NCBI GenBank assembly: GCA_028822675.1
Contig: JAPKDE010000184.1
Span: 1-5,202 of the forward strand
Origin: Dehalococcoidia bacterium
GTDB taxonomy: Bacteria; Chloroflexota; Dehalococcoidia; UBA3495
Length of the DNA: 5,202 bases
Reading direction: 5' to 3'
Below are positions 1-5,202 of the stretch, piece by piece. The notes beneath the pieces were generated by a model that saw only the letters and a list, made by a program, of their open reading frames with translations, did no database searches and was not told the origin of the DNA. Both the position numbers and the translations under genes were made by a program. The first letter of the stretch is position 1, and every line of letters begins with the position of its first letter.

Positions 1-393
1 AGGCAACGCGTCGATCAGGTGGAATTGGTTCCGGGCATCAGCTCGGTACAAATCGCCATGTCACGCACTGGTATCTCATTGGAACACACCATCTTCGTGA
101 CCCTGCATGTGCGGGCTGGTACGGAAGACGCCCTAGACGAATTAATCCACTATCTAAATGACGGCCGCCGCAACATCATCTTATTACCCAGACCCTTTGA
201 CCTCATGCCGGCTGGAATAGCTGCTGGCATATTGAGCAAGGGCGTGCCGGGAGACAGACAAATGACCGTCTTCCAACGGCTGACCCACGATGACGAACAG
301 CGCTGGAACGGCACCATCACCGAGTGCGCTGCCATCACAACCGAATTCAGCGACCTTTCACTGATGGTCTTTCACCAACCAAATCAAGACTAG
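1..393 (+). CDS. cbiE: Cobalt-precorrin-7 (C5)-methyltransferase, CbiE type; 5'-truncated by window edge
   Basis: This is the C-terminal 130 codons of a SAM-dependent tetrapyrrole methylase. The frame is open from base 1, so the start lies upstream. The motif VPGISSVQIAMSRTGIS (from base 28) is the PGISS-type signature of the tetrapyrrole methylase family, and the spacing to 'FVTLH', the 'NIILLPRPFDLMPAGIAAGI' strand-helix and the 'QRLTHDDEQRWNGTI' segment match CbiE, the enzyme that methylates C5 of the corrin precursor (the N-terminal half of CobL in the aerobic route). The protein ends at TAG right after the CbiE domain with no decarboxylating CbiT domain following, so this is a stand-alone CbiE rather than a CobL fusion. 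It acts in the cytoplasm. The cobN gene follows 152 bases downstream on the same strand, which supports the pathway assignment. The exact methylase subtype is inferred from the C-terminal half only; another member of the family (CbiF, CbiH, CbiL) is less likely. Confidence 0.85.
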   Translation, partial: RQRVDQVELVPGISSVQIAMSRTGISLEHTIFVTLHVRAGTEDALDELIHYLNDGRRNIILLPRPFDLMPAGIAAGILSKGVPGDRQMTVFQRLTHDDEQRWNGTITECAAITTEFSDLSLMVFHQPNQD

Positions 394-448
394 TCAGTTC
401 AGATTTGGCGCTCTGGTAGGCACTACTAACCTAGTGTCCTCTTTCATT

Positions 449-470
449 AAATTTACCGGAAATTTACCGG
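449..470. repeat. Perfect tandem repeat of an 11-bp unit upstream of cobN
   Basis: AAATTTACCGG occurs twice head to tail (449-459 and 460-470). A looser third copy, ATTTCACCGG, lies at 477-486, and a further ACCGG at 525-529. The 11-base period places the copies on about the same face of the helix. Bases 456-470 also form a near-palindrome, CCGGAAATTTACCGG, with only one mismatched pair. The position, 76-97 bases before the cobN start, suits a regulator binding site, but the regulator is unknown and the role is inference. Confidence 0.55.
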
Positions 471-516
471 CATGATATTTCACCGGCTTACCTCTGTTAC
501 TAACGGAAAAACAGTA

Positions 517-549
517 ATGGAAAAACCGGAAGGATTGTTCCCAGTTTGA
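517..549 (+). CDS. Possible ten-codon leader ORF overlapping the cobN start
   Basis: An ATG at 517 opens MEKPEGLFPV and stops at TGA 547-549. That TGA overlaps the TTG start of cobN (546-548) by two bases, a layout typical of translational coupling. The GGAAGGA element proposed as the cobN ribosome binding site lies inside this mini-ORF. Upstream of the ATG only a weak purine stretch (CGGAAAAA at 504-511) could serve as its own ribosome binding site. No composition or homology argument supports a real peptide, so this is a candidate only and chance is quite possible. Confidence 0.2.
   Translation: MEKPEGLFPV
528..534 (+). promoter_or_regulatory. Ribosome binding site that supports the TTG start of cobN
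   Basis: GGAAGGA lies 11 bases before the TTG at 546. No ATG or GTG occurs in the cobN frame between the upstream in-frame stop (TAA 501-503) and 546, so TTG is the only conventional start that retains the conserved N-terminus. The spacing is slightly long and the site is not a perfect AGGAGG, which may mean modest translation. Confidence 0.6.
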
Positions 550-3500
550 TTCTTTTTGTCACCACGGCCGATACTGATTTGCTTACCGCCGACCGGGCAC
601 TGGAAGGCCTCCCGACGGACTTCCCCGAGGTTAAGGCCTTCAACCCCGCCAATCTATCCCCGCCGGGTTCGGCTAACGGCTCCTCAGAAAAACCTTCAGC
701 ACAAGGCTCCCAGCAAGAGATCCTGGACGCTGTGGCAGAGGCTGATGTAGTTGTGCTCCGCCTGTTAGGCGGGAAGCGGGCGATGCCAGAGATATTTGAT
801 TCTCTGGTCCGCCTTTGTCATGAGAAAGGGAAACCGCTAATCGCCTGCCCTGGCCACCAGGAATGGGACCAGGATCTGGTCACGGCCTGTAACGTCCCGC
901 CGTCTGAGCTAGATACCGTATTTTCCTATTTAATCAGGGGCGGTATTCCCAATTTTCAGAACCTCTTCCTGTTTCTGAGCGATTCTTATCTGGGTTCTGA
1001 TTACGGCCATGAAGCACCGGCGGAAGTGCCCTGGGAAGGCATTTACCACCCGGACGAAGCCGATGGCCTAACGGCACAGGAGTTCGTCGACCGCAGGTTC
1101 CAGGCAGGCCGTGTAAATATCGCAATCCTCTTTTACCGGGCCTATTGGATGAGCGAGAACCTTTCGACCATCGACGCGTTGATCAGAAGACTGGAAGATC
1201 TGGGAGCCAACGTCCTGCCGGTCTACTCTTTCAGTTTGAAACACAACCCGGAGGGTGACGGTCAGGGCAACAGAACCTTTTCAGAGATACTCTGCGATTC
1301 CAGCGGCCAGTCCCGTGTCCATTGCATCGTCAGTACGATGGGAATGTCCATGACAGACCTTCAGGATGACGGTGCAACCTTCGCCACCGGGCCGCAGGTA
1401 GATTATCTAGACCAACTGAACGTCCCAATCATTCAGGGTATCTTCAGCACAGGCAAGGAATCGGACTGGAAGGATAGCGACCTAGGATTGGGACCCATCG
1501 ACACCGCCATGAATGTGGCATTGCCCGAGTTTGACGGTCGCATTATCGCAGTGCCCATTTCTTTTAAAGAAGAAGTCGGCTCAAGCGTCGAAGGCAGTGT
1601 TGGGAATGGCCGCTCCGGCAGAATGAACGCACGACTGCAGAGAAATCTGCCCCGGCCAGACCGAGTGGATTTTCTGGCCAGATTATCCGTAAAATGGGCT
1701 GGCCTGCGGCTAAAATCAAACGCCGAAAAGCGCATCGCCATCATCCTTAGCAACTATCCAACAAAGGACGCCAGGGTGGGGAACGCAGTTGGCCTGGATA
1801 CCCCGGCTTCGGTGATTAACATCCTGAACGCTATGAAGGATGCCGGCTACAACGTAACTGACATCCCTGCTGACGGCGACGAGTTGGTCCACCGGATAAT
1901 CGAGCGATGCAGCAACGACACTGACACCCTCACTGAAGAACAACTTAGGCTGGCGGCTGGGCACGTCACCGGCTCCCAATATAAAGAATGGTTCACAACC
2001 TTCCCCAAACAGGTGCAGACCGAACTGCGGGCTGCCTGGGGTGAACCCCCTGGTCAGGTCTACCGCACCGGGGACGATCTGGCGATCGCCGGGATAGACC
2101 TGGGCAATGTGTTTGTGGGTCTACAACCGCCAAGGGGCTTTGGCGAAAACCCCATTGCCGTCTATCACAGTCCAGACCTCACACCCACCCACCATTATGT
2201 GGCCTATTACCGCTGGATTCGGGACGTTTTCAAGGCAGATGCCATGGTCCACGTTGGCAAACACGGCACCATGGAATGGCTGCCTGGCAAGGGAATCGGT
2301 CTTTCCAACGAGTGTTACCCGGAGGTCACTCTAGAAGACCTGCCCCTGTTTTATCCGTTTATCATCAATAACCCTGGAGAAGGAGCTCAGGCTAAACGCC
2401 GGGCCCACGCTACGATCATAGACCATATGATCCCTCCCATGACCACCGCCGACAGCTATGGAGACATTGCTCGGCTGGAACAATTGATGGACGAGCACTA
2501 TCAGTGCCAAACTCTGGACCCCAGCAAGCTACCGTTACTGGAAGGGCAGATCTGGGACATGGTTCGCCAAGCTGACCTTGACCGGGATCTGGGCGTGGAC
2601 GAACAGCCCGAAGATTTCGGCGATTTCATCCTCCATATAGATGGGTATCTTTGCGAGTTGAAAGACGCCCAGATTCGCGACGGCCTGCACGTACTTGGCG
2701 AGGTCCCCAGTGACGAACACATGACCGGTCTGCTGTCGGTCTTAACCCGGTTGGATACAGGAGGGATACCCAGCCTCAGGCGTGCTCTGTCCGAAGCTCT
2801 CGGCCTGGACTACACCAGCTTACTGGACGAACCTTCGCTACCAGCACCGGAAAAGATTCCAACGCCATTATTAGTAAACGACGACACACCAGTTCGCACT
2901 CAGGGAGACCTTTTGGAACGATTGGAAGACCTTTCCCGTTCCGCATATACCATGCTAGCCACCGGTGGGTTTAGAAGCCAGGACGTGGCGGGTACCGTCG
3001 AACAACTCCTCGGTACCAGCGACGCCCAGGCCAGCCGTGTGCTGAACTACGTAACAGACACTCTGCATCCGGCGTTGCTGAAGACGACGGACGAGATAGG
3101 AAACCTGCTGCGAGGGCTGAACGGCCAATTTGTTCCCGCCGGGCCCAGCGGCGCACCCACCAGGGGGATGTCCAACATCCTGCCCACGGGGCGGAATTTC
3201 TATTCGGTAGACCCCAAGACCATTCCATCGCCCACTGCCTGGGAAATGGGGGTCGGCCTGGCCGATGCCCTGCTCAAGGTATATATGGAAGAAGAGGGCG
3301 AATACCCGGAGATGGTTGGCTTGGTCATCTGGGGCACTTCTGCCATGCGGACCCACGGCGACGATATTGCCCAGGTCTTCAGCCTGCTGGGGGTAAAACC
3401 AGTGTGGCAGGAGGAGAGCCGGCGCGTCACGGGCCTGGAAGTAATTTCCCTTTCGGAGTTAGGACGCCCCCGGATTGATGTCACCGTGCGAATCAGCGGG

Positions 3501-4424
3501 TTCTTCCGGGACGCCTTCCCCAACCTTATAGAACTTATTGATGAGGCCGTTCAACTGGTGGCCTCTCTCGATGAATCGCCCGAAGACAATATGATCGTCA
3601 AACACATGCAAGAGGACCAATCGGCCAAAGAGTCTGGTGAAGACTCATCGGAAGAGCCGACCCAGTCCGAAGGGAATCCGTCGCTTTACCGCATCTTCGG
3701 TAGCAAGCCTGGCACCTACGGAGCCGGAATCTTAGGGGCGATCGACGAACGCAATTGGGAGACCGTTCAGGACTTGGCAGAGGTCTACACCGCCTGGGGC
3801 GGTTACGCCTACACCCGCCAGGACTTCGGCGTCCACGCAAGGACCGAATTTCGCCGCCGATTCAGCCAAATCGTGGTTGCAGCCAAGAACCAGGACAACC
3901 GTGAACACGATATTTTCGACAGTGACGACTATATGCAGTACCACGGCGGTATGATTGCCACGGTGCGCGCGTTGACCGGCAGCAACCCCCAGCAGTTCTT
4001 CGGGGATAGTTCAGATCCAACCCGGGCCAGGGTGCGAAAGTTGGAAGACGAGGCCCGACGGGTATTCCGTACCAGGGTTGTGAACCCAAAGTGGATTGAT
4101 TCAATGAAACGCCACGGGTACAAGGGCGCCTTTGAATTGGCAGCAACCGTTGATTACATGTTTGGCTACGATGCCACCGCGCAGGTAATCGAAGACTGGA
4201 TGTACGAGAATGTCACTGAGTCCTACGTACTAGACCCGGAGACCCAGGAGTTCTTCCAGAAGAGCAACCCCTGGGCGCTCCGAGACATAGTGGAACGACT
4301 TTTGGAGGCCATTGAGCGAGGCATGTGGGAGAACCCACCGCCCGACATGAAAGAGAAGTTACAACAGATGTTCCTGGACCTGGAAGCAGACCTGGAAGCA
4401 CGCCAGGAAGAACCCAACTCTTAG
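546..4424 (+). CDS. cobN: Cobaltochelatase large subunit CobN
   Basis: This 1292-residue protein is full length for CobN, the porphyrin-binding subunit of the ATP-dependent cobaltochelatase that inserts cobalt into hydrogenobyrinic acid a,c-diamide with two AAA+/MIDAS partners (CobS/CobT, or ChlI/ChlD-like). It is cytoplasmic; I see no signal peptide or membrane segment. The N-terminus MILFVTTADTDLL is typical of CobN and fixes the TTG start. The CobN/magnesium-chelatase H domain fills most of the rest. Family landmarks in order are NYPTKDARVGNAVGLDTPAS (403-422), HVGKHGTMEWLPGK (569-582), GRPRIDV (973-979), RIFGSKPGTYGAGI (1049-1062), NPKWI (1180-1184), HGYKGAFELAATVDY (from 1190) and NPWALRDIVERLLEAI (from 1241). 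HGT-EWLPGK favours CobN over ChlH/BchH, which usually read HGSLEFMPGK. Residues 1022-1046 form a Glu/Ser-rich, low-complexity insert. The tail carries a duplicated DLEA. No frameshift or lost motif is apparent. The partner subunits are not in this window. Confidence 0.97.
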   Translation: MILFVTTADTDLLTADRALEGLPTDFPEVKAFNPANLSPPGSANGSSEKPSAQGSQQEILDAVAEADVVVLRLLGGKRAMPEIFDSLVRLCHEKGKPLIACPGHQEWDQDLVTACNVPPSELDTVFSYLIRGGIPNFQNLFLFLSDSYLGSDYGHEAPAEVPWEGIYHPDEADGLTAQEFVDRRFQAGRVNIAILFYRAYWMSENLSTIDALIRRLEDLGANVLPVYSFSLKHNPEGDGQGNRTFSEILCDSSGQSRVHCIVSTMGMSMTDLQDDGATFATGPQVDYLDQLNVPIIQGIFSTGKESDWKDSDLGLGPIDTAMNVALPEFDGRIIAVPISFKEEVGSSVEGSVGNGRSGRMNARLQRNLPRPDRVDFLARLSVKWAGLRLKSNAEKRIAIILSNYPTKDARVGNAVGLDTPASVINILNAMKDAGYNVTDIPADGDELVHRIIERCSNDTDTLTEEQLRLAAGHVTGSQYKEWFTTFPKQVQTELRAAWGEPPGQVYRTGDDLAIAGIDLGNVFVGLQPPRGFGENPIAVYHSPDLTPTHHYVAYYRWIRDVFKADAMVHVGKHGTMEWLPGKGIGLSNECYPEVTLEDLPLFYPFIINNPGEGAQAKRRAHATIIDHMIPPMTTADSYGDIARLEQLMDEHYQCQTLDPSKLPLLEGQIWDMVRQADLDRDLGVDEQPEDFGDFILHIDGYLCELKDAQIRDGLHVLGEVPSDEHMTGLLSVLTRLDTGGIPSLRRALSEALGLDYTSLLDEPSLPAPEKIPTPLLVNDDTPVRTQGDLLERLEDLSRSAYTMLATGGFRSQDVAGTVEQLLGTSDAQASRVLNYVTDTLHPALLKTTDEIGNLLRGLNGQFVPAGPSGAPTRGMSNILPTGRNFYSVDPKTIPSPTAWEMGVGLADALLKVYMEEEGEYPEMVGLVIWGTSAMRTHGDDIAQVFSLLGVKPVWQEESRRVTGLEVISLSELGRPRIDVTVRISGFFRDAFPNLIELIDEAVQLVASLDESPEDNMIVKHMQEDQSAKESGEDSSEEPTQSEGNPSLYRIFGSKPGTYGAGILGAIDERNWETVQDLAEVYTAWGGYAYTRQDFGVHARTEFRRRFSQIVVAAKNQDNREHDIFDSDDYMQYHGGMIATVRALTGSNPQQFFGDSSDPTRARVRKLEDEARRVFRTRVVNPKWIDSMKRHGYKGAFELAATVDYMFGYDATAQVIEDWMYENVTESYVLDPETQEFFQKSNPWALRDIVERLLEAIERGMWENPPPDMKEKLQQMFLDLEADLEARQEEPNS
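4377..4400 (+). repeat. Perfect 12-bp tandem duplication inside cobN
   Basis: GACCTGGAAGCA is present twice in a row (4377-4388 and 4389-4400), in frame, giving DLEADLEA near the C-terminus of CobN. The nucleotide identity is complete including third positions, which suggests a recent slippage duplication in a tolerant helical tail. Confidence 0.75.
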
Positions 4425-4462
4425 GGGAAGAAAAATATCCCTTCCCCCGCAACGAGGGAAGG
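4424..4462 (+). repeat. Two competing inverted repeats just after cobN; decayed repeat or weak terminator
   Basis: GGGGAAG (4424-4430, starting on the last base of the cobN stop codon) pairs with CTTCCCC (4441-4447). The same central segment, CCTTCCC (4440-4446), can instead pair with GGGAAGG (4456-4462). The two stems cannot form together. No T-tract follows, so a classical intrinsic terminator is not supported. The pattern CCCTTCCC ... GAGGGAAGG TTAGGATGGGGG resembles the dispersed GGGAGAGGGTTAGGGTGAGGG-type intergenic repeats known from many bacterial genomes; that resemblance is from memory. Confidence 0.5.
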
Positions 4463-4467
4463 TTAGG

Positions 4468-4484
4468 ATGGGGGCACGCCCCAT
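4468..4484 (+). repeat. Short GC-rich hairpin in the cobN-downstream spacer
   Basis: ATGGGG (4468-4473) and CCCCAT (4479-4484) are perfect inverted repeats around a five-base loop (GCACG). No U-run follows, so if it acts on transcripts it is more likely an RNA 3'-end stabiliser or part of the neighbouring dispersed repeat than an intrinsic terminator. Confidence 0.4.
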
Positions 4485-4531
4485 TGCGCAAACCCCGCCC
4501 ATAGAAACCTATCGGTAACCGCCTAAATTAC

Positions 4532-4537
4532 AGGAGG
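4532..4537 (+). promoter_or_regulatory. Strong ribosome binding site that selects the GTG start at 4544
   Basis: A consensus AGGAGG sits six bases before GTG 4544. An in-frame ATG at 4556 would be 18 bases away, too far for this site, so GTG is preferred. The strength of the site is good evidence that the small gene is, or was until recently, translated. Confidence 0.8.
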
Positions 4538-4543
4538 CTGACC

Positions 4544-4954
4544 GTGGATATAACGATGGAACTGCTCCGTGAACTTACTCAGGATGACAAGAAGATGTGG
4601 GTCATCGGTGGCAGCAAAGTGTCCAGTGAGAATAGCTCCAAGGGAATCAAAGAACCGGAAATTTCAGGCAACTACGTGACAATAGAAGCGGAAAACTGGC
4701 ACTTCCATCTGGGATTGGACAACGTGACCGGAATTCAGTTTGTGGAAGCGGAAAGCCACGGCGACATGCACTCATACTACGTTCGGTTCTCTGGGCCGGA
4801 ATATTAAGATACGTTGGTCCGGAGTTACTTTCCCAATCCCAACTTGAACGGCAATGAAAAGCGAACGGATTTTCAGCCGGAAAGGTTAAAGGCTTTCGAG
4901 GAGTTCCGTGACCGTTACGTAGGGCGAGAGGGGATAGTCTTCGACCAAAGGTAA
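4544..4954 (+). pseudogene. Unrecognised small gene interrupted by an in-frame TAA (87 + 48 codons)
   Basis: I do not recognise this gene. From GTG 4544 (AGGAGG six bases upstream) it encodes 87 residues to TAA at 4805-4807. The same frame then stays open for 48 more codons to TAATAA at 4952-4957. The second part (for example VRSYFPNP, FQPERLKAFEEFRDRYVG and REGIVF) looks like ordinary soluble protein and joins naturally to VRFSGPEY before the stop, so the original product was probably 136 residues with one codon, perhaps GAA or AAA, changed to TAA. The sequence is hydrophilic with mixed charge, has no signal peptide or membrane segment, and contains a 'NWHFHLGLDNVTGIQFVEAE' strand-rich stretch (residues 51-70). 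That stretch faintly recalls heme-utilisation HemS/ChuX-like proteins, an impression only. It follows cobN by 119 bases, so a B12- or tetrapyrrole-related role is possible but unproven. If the stop is genuine, the product may instead be a shortened 87-residue protein. Confidence 0.65.
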
Positions 4955-4980
4955 TAATCCGATTTCGTCCGGTCCGCGTA

Positions 4981-5029
4981 TCAAGTGTTTTAGGGAAGCC
5001 ACTCGATAATTGCTCATTAAAACACTTGA
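4981..5029. repeat. Perfect 12-bp inverted repeat with 25-base spacer
   Basis: TCAAGTGTTTTA (4981-4992) and TAAAACACTTGA (5018-5029) are exact reverse complements. The AT-rich arms are not followed by a T-run on either strand, so this is not an intrinsic terminator. The right arm runs into the TTGACC proposed as a -35 element, so an operator is one reading. A remnant of a small inverted-repeat element or a transcript 3'-end hairpin for the upstream gene are others. Confidence 0.7.
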
Positions 5030-5050
5030 CCATCGCCGGGAAACTCGATA
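4993..5050 (+). repeat. Imperfect direct repeat GGGAA(GCC)ACTCGATA
   Basis: GGGAAGCCACTCGATA (4993-5008), in the loop of the 12-bp inverted repeat, recurs as GGGAAACTCGATA (5038-5050), lacking only the GCC. The copies start 45 bases apart and flank the right arm of the inverted repeat. The role is unknown; a protein site or duplication remnant is possible. Confidence 0.5.
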
Positions 5051-5054
5051 CCAT
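5026..5054 (+). promoter_or_regulatory. Candidate sigma-70 promoter for the riboswitch transcript
   Basis: TTGACC (5026-5031, five of six consensus bases) is separated by exactly 17 bases from TACCAT (5049-5054, four of six). It would start transcription near 5061, about 65 bases before the riboswitch core. Its -35 overlaps the right arm of the 12-bp inverted repeat. The -10 is weak, and other AT-rich candidates (TAATAT at 5078-5083, TAATAC at 5118-5123) exist without good -35 partners. Confidence 0.35.
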
Positions 5055-5063
5055 CTCGTGGCG

Positions 5064-5093
5064 CAGTAAATCTATCTTAATATAGCTTTACTG
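5064..5093 (+). repeat. Imperfect hairpin upstream of the riboswitch
   Basis: CAGTAAA (5064-5070) pairs with TTTACTG (5087-5093). After one T/C mismatch, CTAT (5072-5075) pairs with ATAG (5082-5085) around a six-base loop. It lies about 33 bases before the riboswitch core and, if transcription starts near 5061, would sit at the very 5' end of the mRNA, a place where stems often protect RNA from decay. No T-tract follows. Confidence 0.5.
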
Positions 5094-5125
5094 AGGGCTA
5101 CCAGCGGATTAAAAACTAATACATC

Positions 5126-5202
5126 CATAGGTGGTCCCGAGAGATTGGGACTGAAAAGGGAAGCCGGTGAGATACCGGCGCGGTCGCGCCACTGTAACTG
5201 GT
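5126..5202 (+). ncRNA. Cobalamin riboswitch aptamer, 3' part beyond the window
   Basis: The sequence carries the conserved core of the cobalamin riboswitch: ATAGGTGGTCCC near 5128-5138, AAAAGGGAAGCCGGT (5154-5168) and GCGCGGTCGCGCCACTGTAA (5178-5197). Stems are visible: GTCCC (5134-5138) with GGGAC (5147-5151), and GCCGGT (5163-5168) with ACCGGC (5174-5179) around the loop GAGAT. The RNA binds adenosylcobalamin or a related corrinoid and normally shuts down the gene downstream by hiding its ribosome binding site or forming a terminator. The 3' portion with the B12 box and the expression platform is cut off, so neither the mechanism nor the controlled gene can be read. The B12 genes upstream fit well. 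The 5' boundary is approximate. Confidence 0.95.

Noticed and set aside
1..393. CobL (CbiE-CbiT fusion)
   Set aside because: The reading frame stops directly after the CbiE domain and no CbiT sequence follows before cobN.
394..545. Cobalamin riboswitch upstream of cobN
   Set aside because: The spacer lacks the GGGAAnCCGGT and GCCACTG core elements that are plain at 5157-5194.
2955..3523. Overlapping - strand open frames inside cobN
   Set aside because: They lie antisense to conserved CobN blocks and are explained by the codon bias of cobN; none shows a domain or ribosome binding site context.
546..4424. Magnesium chelatase subunit H (ChlH/BchH) instead of CobN
   Set aside because: The motif reads HGTMEWLPGK rather than the HGSLEFMPGK usual in ChlH/BchH, the N-terminus is CobN-like, and the neighbours are B12 elements.
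4439..4484. Intrinsic terminator after cobN
   Set aside because: Stems exist but none is followed by a T-rich run on the + strand.
4805..4807. Programmed recoding (selenocysteine or pyrrolysine) at the internal stop
   Set aside because: The codon is TAA. Selenocysteine uses TGA and pyrrolysine TAG, and the family gives no reason to expect either. A nonsense change or sequence error is simpler.
4647..5054. Open 135-codon frame on the - strand across the small gene and the leader
   Set aside because: It is antisense to a gene with a strong ribosome binding site, its translation is Ser/Arg/Pro-rich without recognisable motifs, and it runs into the 12-bp inverted repeat. It looks like a shadow frame.

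Overview
The window is a piece of a bacterial cobalamin (vitamin B12) biosynthesis and uptake region. All recognisable genes read on the + strand. It holds the 3' end of a CbiE-type precorrin methyltransferase gene (1-393), a complete cobN gene for the large subunit of cobaltochelatase (546-4424), a short unrecognised gene with an in-frame stop codon (4544-4954, nominal ORF ending at 4807), and the 5' part of a cobalamin riboswitch cut by the window end (about 5126-5202). The riboswitch must control a further gene, probably another B12 gene or a cobalt/corrinoid transporter, just outside the window.

Organism: base composition is moderate (roughly half G+C by eye) and the starts are TTG (cobN) and GTG (small gene), with purine-rich ribosome binding sites. 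An N-terminal CobN of the form 'ILFVTTADTDLL', a stand-alone CbiE and a CobN-type chelatase together suggest an environmental, uncultured-type bacterium. Chloroflexota (Dehalococcoidia/SAR202-like) is my best guess, but it is a weak inference and nothing in the window fixes the taxon.

Layout: 1-393 is the CbiE C-terminus. 394-545 is a 152-base spacer with a perfect 11-bp tandem repeat, a near-palindrome and a ten-codon mini-ORF that overlaps the cobN start. 546-4424 is cobN. 4425-4543 is a spacer with three inverted repeats, two of them mutually exclusive. 4544-4954 is the small gene interrupted by TAA at 4805-4807. 4955-5125 is a structured leader region with a perfect 12-bp inverted repeat, a promoter-like pair of hexamers and a second hairpin. 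5126-5202 is the riboswitch.

How the parts fit: CbiE methylates the corrin ring precursor and CobN, with its two AAA+/MIDAS partner subunits (CobS/CobT or ChlI/ChlD type, not in this window), inserts cobalt. The riboswitch represses the downstream gene when cobalamin is plentiful. The cobN leader itself carries no riboswitch, so cobN and the downstream gene are probably controlled differently.

The best candidate for something undescribed is the small gene. The same reading frame continues for 48 protein-like codons past its TAA, ending at a tandem TAATAA. It is either a recently inactivated gene or a sequencing/assembly error. No entirely new system is evident.
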